This document shows, in pieces, positions 54,912 to 63,820 of a stretch of 64,000 nt of DNA. A model generated the notes under the pieces. The model was given only the letters and a program-made list of their open reading frames with translations. It was not told the origin of the DNA and did not search any database. Within the stretch, counting starts at the first letter, position 1, and the number at the start of each line of letters is the position of its first letter. The DNA lies in assembly GCA_900542155.1 (NCBI GenBank), contig UQMD01000001.1, positions 210,020-274,019 on the forward strand, written 5' to 3'. Made by a program: the position numbers and the translations under genes. The stretch is from an uncultured Collinsella sp. Lineage in GTDB: Bacteria > Actinomycetota > Coriobacteriia > Coriobacteriales > Coriobacteriaceae.

Positions 54912-55808
54912 TTATTTCTTTGGCACTTCGACGCGAACCGTGTTGGGAATAAGCTCCGTCGCGCAGGACCACCAGCCGTTTTGCTGAGCGAGTGCCGCCA
55001 GATTTGCTGCCGTGACGGCGGTGTCGCAAATGGCAAACGAGCAGGCGCCCGACCCGCACACGTCCACGGCAACGGTACCGTCCTGTGTGCGCAGCCAGTC
55101 GAGGACCACTTGGATCTGCGGCTCCATCTGCGCGGAAATGACGCCCAGGTTGTTGTGGACGAGCGCGTAGGCAGTCTCGGCGTCTCCCGAGCGAAGCGCC
55201 GATGCGATCGCACCGGGCTTCTCCGCAGGCACTGGGGTCTCGTCAAAGCGTCGATACGCTTCAACCGTTGAAACGCTCGCCTCGCGCGGCTTAACCAGCA
55301 CGACAGGCGTTGCGGGCAATGCGGGGTACTCGGTCGCCAGAACGTCTCCCCCGCCCACGTAAAATGCAGGGCTCGTATGCAAAAAGAACGGCACATCGGC
55401 GCCAATGCTGCGGGCGATATCGTCCAGCGCAGGATCGGTGCGGTCGATGCCCCAGAGTTCCGCCAAAGCGATAATGACCGCGGCGGCATCCGTCGAAGGA
55501 CCGCCCAGACCGGCGCACAACGGAATATGCTTCTCGATCGTCACGCACACGTTGGCCTCGCGACCATAATGCTCGGCCATGGCAACCGCAGCCCGATACG
55601 CCGTATTCTTTTGCATGGGAAAATCTGATGCCGGAACCGTCTGGACGGTCAGCTCCTGTGCCGGAGCGACCGTCACGGTATCGGCTAGGCCGACGGCTGC
55701 CATCAGGGAATCGACCTTGTGGTAGCCACGGTCGTCACGCTCGATATGAACCCCCAGGTAGAGGTTAATCTTTGCCGGCGCGGTAAGAGTCAGGGACCAA
55801 TCGGTCAC
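54912..55808 (-). CDS. ispE: 4-diphosphocytidyl-2-C-methyl-D-erythritol kinase
   Basis: A 298-residue GHMP kinase of the non-mevalonate pathway. The start motif APAKINLYLGVHIERDDRGYH and the ATP-binding loop PLCAGLGGPSTDAAAVI are present; the loop has proline where many IspE enzymes have glycine (GLGGGS). The C-terminal GHMP motif is VDVCGSGACSFAI. The start is GTG, two bases after the veg stop, with GAGGAGC upstream, so veg and ispE are co-transcribed, an arrangement found in Firmicutes too. Confidence 0.95.
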   Translation of the reverse strand: MTDWSLTLTAPAKINLYLGVHIERDDRGYHKVDSLMAAVGLADTVTVAPAQELTVQTVPASDFPMQKNTAYRAAVAMAEHYGREANVCVTIEKHIPLCAGLGGPSTDAAAVIIALAELWGIDRTDPALDDIARSIGADVPFFLHTSPAFYVGGGDVLATEYPALPATPVVLVKPREASVSTVEAYRRFDETPVPAEKPGAIASALRSGDAETAYALVHNNLGVISAQMEPQIQVVLDWLRTQDGTVAVDVCGSGACSFAICDTAVTAANLAALAQQNGWWSCATELIPNTVRVEVPKK

Positions 55809-55810
55809 TG

Positions 55811-56107
55811 TTAGTGCTCCTCGAGCTGATTGCCGAGCGGGGTAAAGATATGCTCGCCGCTCTCGGGGTCGAACAGCTCGACCTGGCCGGTGAGGACATC
55901 GATGTACTGGTAGGACTGACGCGACTTGCGGCCGCGACGCTCGTCAACCTCGACGATAAAGACGGCGGGGTGGACGCTCTTGATGGTGCCCATGCGCTCG
56001 ACGACGCGGGTACGGCCCATGTTGGCCTTAACCTTGACGCGATCGCCCACCATATCGGTCAGCTTCTCGTGGATGTCGTCGACGTGATTGACTTCCATCT
56101 CTTCCAT
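55811..56107 (-). CDS. veg: Veg family protein
   Basis: A 98-residue protein of the Veg family: DIHEKLTDMVGDRVKVKANMGRTRVVERMGTIKSVHPAVFIVEVDE followed by QSYQYIDVLTGQVELFDPE. In Bacillus Veg stimulates biofilm formation and lies beside ispE, as it does here. The C-terminus is longer than usual by about 15 residues. GGAGG lies eight bases before the ATG at 56107; a start nine bases later is less well placed. Confidence 0.88.
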   Translation of the reverse strand: MEEMEVNHVDDIHEKLTDMVGDRVKVKANMGRTRVVERMGTIKSVHPAVFIVEVDERRGRKSRQSYQYIDVLTGQVELFDPESGEHIFTPLGNQLEEH

Positions 56108-56262
56108 GAACAGGGCCTCCAGAAGGTGCAATTCAAAAAGGGGATAATACCCCTAAGATAGACAAAACTCTAATACTATAGCACCCTGCTGCCACCACAC
56201 GCAAGTAGCTAAATAAGCCCCGTCCCAAATACGTACCAGACGACAACCTCGCATGACCAGTT

Positions 56263-56290
56263 GTTACGCGGTTTGGTAAAACCGAGTAAC
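56263..56290. repeat. GTTACGCGGTT palindrome
   Basis: GTTACGCGGTTT and AAACCGAGTAAC are inverted copies with one mismatch, directly after the dtd stop. The same unit follows lysS at 51747-51773. It may be a small palindromic repeat favouring gene ends. Confidence 0.6.
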
Positions 56291-56737
56291 CTAAAGGTTG
56301 TCCGTGTCCAGGACGATGGTGAACGGGCCATCGTTGACCAGGTCGACCTTCATGTCGGCGCCAAAGATGCCATGTGCCACGTGCTCGACATCTTGGGCAA
56401 CGAGCGTCAAAAAGTACTCGTAAAGCTCGTTGGCGACATCGGGGGCGCCTGCATCGGTAAACGATGGGCGGCGGCCGTGACGGCAATCGGCGAACAGCGT
56501 GAACTGCGACACCACGAGCACCTCGCCGTCGACATCGGCAAGTGCCAGGTTGGTCTTGCCGTTCTCGTCCTCGTTAATGCGCAAGCCCCGGAGCTTGCCC
56601 CACAGCTTATCGGCCTCGGCGCGCGTGTCGCCGTGGCCCACGCCCAGCAGCACCAGATAGCCGCGCCCAATTTTGCCCACGCACTCGCCGTCGACCGTCA
56701 CGCCGGCGTTGAGCACGCGCTGAACCACCGCACGCAC
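56291..56737 (-). CDS. dtd: D-aminoacyl-tRNA deacylase
   Basis: A 148-residue Dtd that hydrolyses D-amino acids from mischarged tRNA. The start MRAVVQRVLNAGVTVDGE, the catalytic VSQFTLFADCRHGRRPSFTDAG and the Gly-cisPro-type end VNDGPFTIVLDT are all present. The start is GTG with GGCGAGGAG upstream, three bases after rdgB, so both belong to one transcript. A palindrome follows the stop immediately. Confidence 0.96.
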   Translation of the reverse strand: MRAVVQRVLNAGVTVDGECVGKIGRGYLVLLGVGHGDTRAEADKLWGKLRGLRINEDENGKTNLALADVDGEVLVVSQFTLFADCRHGRRPSFTDAGAPDVANELYEYFLTLVAQDVEHVAHGIFGADMKVDLVNDGPFTIVLDTDNL

Positions 56738-56740
56738 AGC

Positions 56741-57382
56741 CTACTCCTCGCCCGTCAGTTTGGCGGACAGATGCTCAAGCGCGTGGAAACGATGACTGAT
56801 GGTGTTCTTCTCGTCCGCCGTCAGCTCAGCCATGGTCTTGCCCGGCGTGTCGACCGGCAGGAACAGCGGGTCGTAGCCAAAGCCGTGATCGCCGCGGCCC
56901 TCGTGTGCGATAACGCCCTCGCAGGCGCCCTCACCATAGGTGACCAAACCGTCCGTGTCGATAAGCGCAACGACGCTCATAAAGCGCGCGGTGCGGTCCT
57001 CGTCCGCCACGCCTTCCAGGTTAACGAGCAGCTTGGCATTGTTGGCGGCATCGTCGCCGTGAACGCCCGCGTAGCGCGCGCTATACACACCGGGCTCACC
57101 GTCCAGCGCGTCAACGACCAGGCCCGAATCGTCGGCAATGGCCATGAGCCCCGTCTCTTCGACGGCAGCCTGCGCCTTGATGATGGCGTTCTCCAAAAAC
57201 GTCATGCCGTTTTCCTCGGGGTCCTCAAAATCGCCCAGCTGGCCGAGCGCCACAAAGCGCACCTCGGGCATGACCTTGCCCAAAATGGCCTCGATCTCGG
57301 TGAGCTTATGAGCGTTTCCGGTTGCCACGACGATGGTCGCCGCCGGGTCGAGGGTGTCGATGTCGATCTTCTCAAGTGCCAT
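56741..57382 (-). CDS. rdgB: XTP/dITP diphosphatase (RdgB/HAM1)
   Basis: A 213-residue Ham1-type pyrophosphatase removing non-canonical purine nucleotides such as dITP and XTP. Family motifs are IVVATGNAHKLTEIEAIL, LMAIADDSGLVVDALDGEPGVYSARYAG and GRGDHGFGYDPLFLP, and the end SHRFHALEHLSAKL. AAGGAGA lies five to six bases before the ATG. It is followed by dtd and preceded, across a REP-like gap, by rph; murI-rph-rdgB order is common. Confidence 0.96.
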   Translation of the reverse strand: MALEKIDIDTLDPAATIVVATGNAHKLTEIEAILGKVMPEVRFVALGQLGDFEDPEENGMTFLENAIIKAQAAVEETGLMAIADDSGLVVDALDGEPGVYSARYAGVHGDDAANNAKLLVNLEGVADEDRTARFMSVVALIDTDGLVTYGEGACEGVIAHEGRGDHGFGYDPLFLPVDTPGKTMAELTADEKNTISHRFHALEHLSAKLTGEE

Positions 57383-57489
57383 GAGTGGTCTCCTTGTCTC
57401 TATAGCAATGCCGTGTTGAGGACGGCGAGGACCTTAGCCTCTCCCCTCTCAATCAACGGCAGTCTTGTGTCTAGACGTCTCCGCAGATA

Positions 57490-57527
57490 AAACCTACCAA
57501 AATAAACCTGTCCCTTTTTGGCAGGTT
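57490..57527. repeat. GGGACAGG-loop palindromic repeat, variant
   Basis: AACCTACCAAAA and TTTTTGGCAGGTT arms enclose AACCTGTCCC, the same loop word (GGGACAGG on the other strand) as in copies at 1390, 3405 and 5112 but with different arms. Its right edge touches the rph stop. Confidence 0.6.
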
Positions 57528-58251
57528 AGGCGAGGGCTTGGCGCTGGAGCTCGATGAGCTCGGCGATACCCTTGTCGCCCAGGTCGAGCAGGGCGTTGAG
57601 GCGTTTGCGGTCGAAGGGCGCCTGCTCGCCGGTGCCCTGGAGCTCGATCATCTCACCGGTGTCGGTGGCGACGAGGTTCATGTCGACCTCGGCATGGCTG
57701 TCCTCGGAATAATCGAGGTCAAGCAGCGTATTGCCGTCGACAACGCCCATGGAGATGGCAGCCACCTGGCCGATAAGCGGGATGCGCTCGATCTTGCCCG
57801 TCTCGACCCACATGGCGAGGGCGTCGTGCAGCGCCACCCAGGCGCCGGTGATGCTCGCTGTACGCGTGCCGCCATCGGCCTGAATCACATCGCAGTCGAC
57901 GGTGACGGTGTACTCGCCGAGCGCCTTCATGTTGACGACGGTACGCAGGCTGCGGCCAATGAGGCGCTCGATCTCCATGGAGCGGCCCTTGCGGTTGGCG
58001 TGCTCGCGCTTGCAGCGCTTGCCGGTCGACGCCGGCAGCATGGCGTATTCCGCGGTCACCCAGCCGGCCTTAGCTCCCTTTCGCCAGCCCGGCACGCCCT
58101 CCTCGATAGTGGCGGCGCACAGCACGCGCGTGTCACCGAACTCGGCCAAACACGAGCCGTGGGCGTGCTTCATGACGCCACGGGTGAGCTTAACGGGGCG
58201 CAACTCGTTGGCGGCGCGACCGTTGGCGCGGTTGACCTGCATGTACTCCAT
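57526..58251 (-). CDS. rph: Ribonuclease PH
   Basis: A 241-residue phosphorolytic 3'-5' exoribonuclease that trims tRNA 3' ends. The N-terminal RANGRAANELRPVKLTRGVMKHAHGSCLAEFGDTRVLC and the phosphate-site region GRSMEIERLIGRSLRTVVN are conserved, and CDVIQADGGTRTASITGAWVAL carries the active-site aspartates. AAAGGA lies about seven bases before the ATG. It lies between murI and rdgB. Confidence 0.97.
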   Translation of the reverse strand: MEYMQVNRANGRAANELRPVKLTRGVMKHAHGSCLAEFGDTRVLCAATIEEGVPGWRKGAKAGWVTAEYAMLPASTGKRCKREHANRKGRSMEIERLIGRSLRTVVNMKALGEYTVTVDCDVIQADGGTRTASITGAWVALHDALAMWVETGKIERIPLIGQVAAISMGVVDGNTLLDLDYSEDSHAEVDMNLVATDTGEMIELQGTGEQAPFDRKRLNALLDLGDKGIAELIELQRQALA

Positions 58252-58305
58252 AGAAATTTCCTTTCGGCAAAAGATGTGGCGAAGGCTTTGGCGGCTGCCT
58301 TACAT

Positions 58306-59190
58306 CTATTTCAGCTCATCGATATCGATATGTTCGATGCTCTTGAGCGGCTGACCAAAGATAAAGCTGCCCGCCACCGCAAACTCGGCAATATTATCGG
58401 CCGTCGTTGCAAAACGATGTTGCGGTTCGGCTGCGTCGCCCGCCAGCTGCTCGCGGCGCGTGAGGATATCGGTCAGCTCGCGCGTGGTCTCCTCGGCGGA
58501 ACTCACGACGCGCACCCCAGGCCCCAGCGCATGGCGGATAGGTCCCACCAACAGCGGGAAATGCGTACAGCCAAGCACCACGGTATCGATACCGTGGTCG
58601 CGCAGCGGCTCAACCGTGGCACCCACCAGCGCACGCACGGCAGGCGTATCGAAGATGTCCTCGTTCTCAAGCCACTGTTCCTGCAGATGTGCACCCGAGG
58701 CGAGTTCGTGTTCGACAACCTCGACAAAGCTCGAGGCAGGACAGCCGTATACATCGACGCCGGCATCCAGATCCTGAATGGCGCGCGTGTAGGCGCCCGA
58801 GCGAATGGTGAGGTTGGTGGCGAGCACGCCCACGCGACGCGTACGCGTGCTGTTGATTGCTGCACGGGCACCCGGCGCGATCACACCGATCACGGGAACG
58901 TCGAGCACCTGCTGGGCCAGACGCAAGGCCGCAGCGGTCGCCGTGTTGCAGGCGATGACCATAATCTTGACGTCGTGCTTCGAAAGCCAACGACCCGCCT
59001 GCAACGCAAACGAGCGCACCTCATCCTCGGTGCGCGTGCCGTAGGGACAGCGCTTGGTGTCGCCAAAGTAGTAGACGGACTCGTGCGGCAGCGCCGTCGC
59101 GATGGCGCGCGCAACCGTCAGACCGCCCAAACCAGAATCGAACACGCCAATCGGGCGCGTGTCGCCTGCCGGATTCTCGATATCGGACAT
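58306..59190 (-). CDS. murI: Glutamate racemase
   Basis: A 294-residue racemase supplying D-glutamate for peptidoglycan. The two catalytic cysteines are in VIACNTATAAALR and VLGCTHFPLL, and the start motif is IGVFDSGLGGLTVARAI. GTGAGGT lies before the ATG. The C-terminus is about 25 residues longer than in minimal family members and ends in an acidic stretch. It heads the murI-rph-rdgB-dtd series. Confidence 0.96.
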   Translation of the reverse strand: MSDIENPAGDTRPIGVFDSGLGGLTVARAIATALPHESVYYFGDTKRCPYGTRTEDEVRSFALQAGRWLSKHDVKIMVIACNTATAAALRLAQQVLDVPVIGVIAPGARAAINSTRTRRVGVLATNLTIRSGAYTRAIQDLDAGVDVYGCPASSFVEVVEHELASGAHLQEQWLENEDIFDTPAVRALVGATVEPLRDHGIDTVVLGCTHFPLLVGPIRHALGPGVRVVSSAEETTRELTDILTRREQLAGDAAEPQHRFATTADNIAEFAVAGSFIFGQPLKSIEHIDIDELK

Positions 59191-59241
59191 TACCTCACCA
59201 GTCTCTCTCGAAAAGACATGTCCAAGTGCGGCGACGCCGCG

Positions 59242-60153
59242 CTACGAACGCGCCGCGACCAGCAGCTCTGCCGTCGCCGCCCAACCGTCGATAATTTTGC
59301 CACGCGTAACGAAAGCGTTCTCGCAAGCAGCCAGGAACTCAGGCGCGCCGGCGCTCGTCAGGCCATTCTCGACCAGGCAGAACGTGCCCACGTGATCGGC
59401 CATGTAGAAGTCGGACTCGGAGTCGCCGAGCGCGAGCGTCTCCTCGCGCTCGATCCCTAGGTGCTCGCAGAAGCGCGCAATGGCAACGCCCTTGTTGAGA
59501 CCCGCCGGATTGATGTTGAAGGCGCGGCCGTCCTCGACGCGATCGAGCTCGAGCGTCGTCGGCTTGGACAGGTGAGTCAGATGGCCGTTGCAAGCCCAGA
59601 TCAGACCGCAGCCGGCCTCGTCCAGGATGGCCTGGACCTCATCGTCGGGCACATCGCCGCGCATTCCGACGGTGACCTCACGATACTTGTAACCGGTCGA
59701 CATGTCGTTGTGGTACTCGATCTTGTGCGGCCAGCGAGCGAGAATCTTCTCGCACACGCCGGTCTGCTCGATCACCTGGTGCGGCGTAAGGCCGCAGGCG
59801 GGGTCGTAAGGCATGTCGCCAGTCAGATACTCCCAGTCGTTGGCCTTGAGATCGTACATGACCAGGCCACCCATCTCGCCAATGTAGGAGTTGAGGCCGA
59901 GCACGCGCGCGTCCTCGTGGATCATGGTACGGTTGCGGCCCGAGGTAGGAACCACCTGAATACCAGCGCGAGCGAGCGCCACGACGGCCTCGACGAGTTT
60001 GGTCGAGGGGTTGCCGTCGTTGTCGCGCAGCACGCACGAGCCGGGTGCGAGCATCGTGGCATCCAGGTCGGTAAAGACGTACTTGACCTTGGCCAAGCGC
60101 TCGCGCATCTCGCCCGAAAGCTCGGCAACGGTCGGCAGGGTGTTGTGGGACAT
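59242..60153 (-). CDS. HAD-superfamily hydrolase (Cof-type phosphatase)
   Basis: A 303-residue HAD IIB phosphatase. The nucleophile motif is FTDLDATM (D-x-D-x-T), motif II is VVPTSGRNR, and motifs III and IV are NKGVAIARFCEHLGI and ALGDSESDFYMAD. The cap domain lies between. Enzymes of this group dephosphorylate sugar phosphates or cofactors; the substrate cannot be told here. GGAG lies five bases before the ATG. It precedes murI by 51 bases. Confidence 0.9.
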   Translation of the reverse strand: MSHNTLPTVAELSGEMRERLAKVKYVFTDLDATMLAPGSCVLRDNDGNPSTKLVEAVVALARAGIQVVPTSGRNRTMIHEDARVLGLNSYIGEMGGLVMYDLKANDWEYLTGDMPYDPACGLTPHQVIEQTGVCEKILARWPHKIEYHNDMSTGYKYREVTVGMRGDVPDDEVQAILDEAGCGLIWACNGHLTHLSKPTTLELDRVEDGRAFNINPAGLNKGVAIARFCEHLGIEREETLALGDSESDFYMADHVGTFCLVENGLTSAGAPEFLAACENAFVTRGKIIDGWAATAELLVAARS

Positions 60154-60264
60154 GGTTACTCCATTACGTAGAAGGGGCTTCTGGTCTTAGGCGGCGCGCC
60201 TCGCTTGAGGGGAAACGCGCTTGCAGCGACAGCGCACTCAGGGCGCCGCCGCCATCATGGTTCA

Positions 60265-61827
60265 TTAGTCAAACTGGGTAACATCGATCAGGCGATTGGC
60301 CAGCGAAAGGTCGCTCTCGATGGGCACGAATTCGTCGCCCACGTGCATGAGCTCCTCGTCACCCTTTGCCAGCAGCAAGACAATGGTGGGAGCATCGGGG
60401 TTGACGTACTCCTCGCGCGCCGCCTTGAACGCCGCATGCACAGCGGCTTCGCGATCGAGGATGATCTTGTTCGGCGTATCGTCGGGAACATGTTCGGCAA
60501 GCTCGCGACAGACCTTCATCGGGTCCTCGTGAGCTGGATCCTCGTTCGTAAAGATCATCAGGTCGGAATATGGTGCGGCCTCGCGTGGCAATTGCTCGCG
60601 GCGCTCCTGAGCCTTGCCGCCGGCGGCGCCAAACAGCGCAATGACGGGGCTGGCGGGAAACGCGCGCTTGACCGACGAGAAAAGCGAACGGAACGAAAGC
60701 TGGTTGTGCGCATAGTCAACGACGCAGATCACGCGGCCGTCCTTCGACTCCACGACCTCCATACGGCCCGGCACACGCAGTTTGGAGAGGCCCTTCTTGA
60801 TGGCATCGATACCGATGCCGATCTCGCGCGCAGCGGCGATAGCGACCAGCGCGTTCTCCACGTTAAAGTCTCCCGCGATACCCAGCAGGACCTTCTCCCC
60901 CGCCTCGGACTCGTCGGCACACAGGCCATGCAAGTTGAACTCGATGCTAAAGCCGACCATGCGTACGTCGCTCGCCCACAGGCTTGCCTCGGGATGCTCG
61001 ACGCCAACGGTCACCAAGCGCTCGGCCGTCGACGCTGCCTCCAGCACACGGTCGACCTCTTCGGTGCCCAGATTCACCACGGCGGTCTTTGCCTGGTCAA
61101 AGATCCTGAGTTTGCTCTCAAAATAATCCTCGAAGGTCGGGTGCTCGATCGGCGAGATGTGGTCGCGGCCGATGTTGAGGAAGCACGCCACGTCAAACGG
61201 CAGGTTCTCGACGCGCTGGTACTTGAGCGCCTGGCTCGAGACCTCCATGACCATGGACTGGCGACCGGACGTGCGGCAGTTGGCGATATGGCGCCAGACC
61301 TCGGGGGCCTCGGGCGTAGTATTGGTGCTCTCGTAGCACTCGATACCATCGTCGGTACTCACCGAGCCGATCATGCCGCAGGACTCGCCCGCCGCCTTGA
61401 TGATGGACTGGAGCATAAAAGCGGCCGTGGTCTTTCCCTTGGTGCCGGTGATGCCCACGATCTTGACGTCGTGGTCGGGACGGTCGTAGACCTCCGGCGG
61501 CAACAGGGCCATGGCCGTGCGGACGCTATCAACAACCAGCATCGCAGCACCGCTCTCCTTCGCCAGCGGCTCCAGAGACTCGACCAGCGACTCCTCGCAC
61601 ACAAATGCGACGGCGCCAGCATCGAGCGCCATGCTCAAAAACGCGGGCTTAAAGGCAGCACCTTTGCAGAAGAACACGTCACCTGCCGAGACCGCGCGCG
61701 AATCAAACGAGCAGCCGGTCACGGCACGCTCGTCAACCTGCTCTGATGCGCGCAGCTCGCCGCACACATCGAGAAGCTTGGCAAGCGTATCGACCGTGGT
61801 CACGGTCGCGGAATCCGAATGGTGCAT
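60265..61827 (-). CDS. murE: UDP-N-acetylmuramoyl-tripeptide synthetase (MurE)
   Basis: A 520-residue Mur ligase adding the third amino acid to UDP-MurNAc-L-Ala-D-Glu. The ATP-binding GITGTKGKTT, the carbamylated-lysine region ESKLRIFDQAK and VDYAHNQLSF are present. The specificity motif is DPAHEDP (about 430), not the DNPR found in diaminopimelate-adding enzymes, so lysine or a similar diamine is the likely substrate; this is inference. AAAGGTG precedes the start. The window has no other mur ligase. Confidence 0.93.
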   Translation of the reverse strand: MHHSDSATVTTVDTLAKLLDVCGELRASEQVDERAVTGCSFDSRAVSAGDVFFCKGAAFKPAFLSMALDAGAVAFVCEESLVESLEPLAKESGAAMLVVDSVRTAMALLPPEVYDRPDHDVKIVGITGTKGKTTAAFMLQSIIKAAGESCGMIGSVSTDDGIECYESTNTTPEAPEVWRHIANCRTSGRQSMVMEVSSQALKYQRVENLPFDVACFLNIGRDHISPIEHPTFEDYFESKLRIFDQAKTAVVNLGTEEVDRVLEAASTAERLVTVGVEHPEASLWASDVRMVGFSIEFNLHGLCADESEAGEKVLLGIAGDFNVENALVAIAAAREIGIGIDAIKKGLSKLRVPGRMEVVESKDGRVICVVDYAHNQLSFRSLFSSVKRAFPASPVIALFGAAGGKAQERREQLPREAAPYSDLMIFTNEDPAHEDPMKVCRELAEHVPDDTPNKIILDREAAVHAAFKAAREEYVNPDAPTIVLLLAKGDEELMHVGDEFVPIESDLSLANRLIDVTQFD

Positions 61828-61892
61828 CTTTCACCTTTCTCAGCCATTTGGCAGGGACGGTTTTTATAGTAACTGAAACGCACCCACGCAAA

Positions 61893-61914
61893 AACGGCTC
61901 CCGGAGGAGCCGTT
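61893..61914 (-). terminator. Terminator of asnB
   Basis: AACGGCTCC and GGAGCCGTT are perfect nine-base arms around CGGA (plus strand), with five T residues on the minus strand. Confidence 0.9.
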
Positions 61915-61939
61915 ACGCGCAGGCGTTCGTAAGCCGAGG

Positions 61940-63820
61940 CTAGGCAGCCTGAACAGTGGGCTGGTCCTCGTCGATAAAGAAGCGCTTGTACCACACCAAG
62001 AACACGAGCGGCGTATAGATCTTGCGCTGGAAATCGCCCTTGCCCGCAAAGTGCAGATCGAGTAGGTGCATGAGCTCGTCGGTATCGAAGAACTCGCTTG
62101 CCCACGGCGCGGTGAAGTACTCCTTGACATAGTCGTACCACTTTTGCTCGCGCAGCCAGTAGATAATCGGCACCGGGAAGCCCACCTTGGGACGGGTGGC
62201 CCACTCATCGGGCAGCGACTTGTTGGCAGCGTGGCGGAGTACCTGTTTGTTGCCGTTCTCGTTGATGCGGTAGCGGTCGGGAATGTGCTCGGCGAACTCC
62301 ATGACTTTGCGGTCCAGGAAGGGCACGCGCAGCTCCAGCGAGTGCGCCATGCACATCTTGTCGGCCTTGAGCAGAATGTCGCCCGGGAGCCACATGTTCA
62401 TGTCCAGGTACTGCTTCTTGACCAGCTCGGGCTGACCCTTCACGCGCGCATAGATGGGAGCGGCAAGCTCGAAGGCGCCATCGCCGGTGTTGTACTCGGG
62501 CTTGAGCACGCCGTCGACCTCGCGCTCCGGCCATACCAGAGCCTGTCCCAGGAACGACTTCTCGGGGATCTCGGCACCCTTGACCAGGAAGTTATGTCCC
62601 TTGAAGTACGGCATATGCAGCGCCAGGTTACCGAGCGCGCGACGGATGGGCAGCGGCACCATCTTTTTGTACTTGCGCACCGGGACCGTGTCCTCGTAGT
62701 AGGCGTAGCCGCCAAAGAGCTCGTCGGCGCCTTCGCCCGAAAGCACGACGGTGACGTCCTTGCGGGCCATCTCGGCCAAGAACCACAGCGGCACGGAAGA
62801 CAGGTTGGACTGCGGCTCGTCCATGTGATACTGGATGTCCTCGAGCGCACCGAAGAACTCGTCGGCGGTAATCATCTTGCGAACGTTTTCGACGCCGAGC
62901 TTATCGGAAAGCTCCTTGGCGTAGTTGGTCTCGTTGAAGTTCTTGTAGTCAAAGCCCACCGAGAAGGTCTTGTCGGGCATGAGGCAAGCGGCGATGTAGC
63001 TGGAGTCGACGCCACCGGAGAGGAACGACGCGACCTTGACGTCGGCGATGCGATGGGCCTCGACGCTCTCGTGCACGACTTCGTCCAGCTCATCGACATA
63101 CTCTTCGAACGGCTTCTCGACGGCAGAGTAATCGCAATCCCAGTAGCGCTCGATGTTCATCTTGCCGGTCGGGATATCGACGGTAAAGTAGTGCGCCGGC
63201 GGCAGCTTGTAGACACCCTCGAAGAAGGTCTCCTCGGTTGCCGAATACTGCAGCGTCATGTACGGACGCAGAGCCTTTTTGTTGACCGCCTTGTGGAAGT
63301 GCGGGTAGTCCAGGAAGCTCTTGATCTCGGAACCAAAGAGCACGCCCGGAGCGCCGTCGCCCGCATCGGCCATGGGATAGTAGTAGAGCGGCTTGATGCC
63401 AAAGATGTCGCGGGCGCCAAAAAGCTTGTTCTTCTTTTTGTCCCAGATGACGAAGGCGTACATACCGCGCAGGCGATCGAGGACGGCCTCGCCCCACTCC
63501 TCGTAGCCGTGCAGGAGGCTCTCGGTGTCGGCGCCGCAATGGAACTTGTAGCCCTTGGCTTCGAGCTCGGAACGGAGTTCTTGGAAGTTGTAGATCTCAC
63601 CGTTGAAGACAATGACGACGCTACCGTCCTCGTTGGCCATGGGTTGGGCGCCAGCCTCGGTCAGGTCGAGGATCGACAGGCGGCGGAAGCCGAGGGCAAC
63701 GCGGCCGTCGATAAACTGACCGCCCATGTCGGGACCGCGATGGACGATGCGGTCCATCATCTTGGTGAGCACCTCGGATTGGTTATCCGTCCCACCGACA
63801 AAACCGACAAAACCGCACAT
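61940..63820 (-). CDS. asnB: Asparagine synthetase (glutamine-hydrolysing)
   Basis: A 626-residue two-domain enzyme. The N-terminal glutaminase has the catalytic Cys2 (MCGFVGFVGG), RRLSILDLTEAGAQPM and NGEIYNF. The synthetase domain has the ATP-pyrophosphatase loop SFLSGGVDSSYIA near residue 265 and LSGEGADELFGGY near 360. It makes asparagine from aspartate, glutamine and ATP. AGAGGGG lies eight bases before the ATG. It is monocistronic, between murE and the window edge. Confidence 0.97.
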   Translation of the reverse strand: MCGFVGFVGGTDNQSEVLTKMMDRIVHRGPDMGGQFIDGRVALGFRRLSILDLTEAGAQPMANEDGSVVIVFNGEIYNFQELRSELEAKGYKFHCGADTESLLHGYEEWGEAVLDRLRGMYAFVIWDKKKNKLFGARDIFGIKPLYYYPMADAGDGAPGVLFGSEIKSFLDYPHFHKAVNKKALRPYMTLQYSATEETFFEGVYKLPPAHYFTVDIPTGKMNIERYWDCDYSAVEKPFEEYVDELDEVVHESVEAHRIADVKVASFLSGGVDSSYIAACLMPDKTFSVGFDYKNFNETNYAKELSDKLGVENVRKMITADEFFGALEDIQYHMDEPQSNLSSVPLWFLAEMARKDVTVVLSGEGADELFGGYAYYEDTVPVRKYKKMVPLPIRRALGNLALHMPYFKGHNFLVKGAEIPEKSFLGQALVWPEREVDGVLKPEYNTGDGAFELAAPIYARVKGQPELVKKQYLDMNMWLPGDILLKADKMCMAHSLELRVPFLDRKVMEFAEHIPDRYRINENGNKQVLRHAANKSLPDEWATRPKVGFPVPIIYWLREQKWYDYVKEYFTAPWASEFFDTDELMHLLDLHFAGKGDFQRKIYTPLVFLVWYKRFFIDEDQPTVQAA

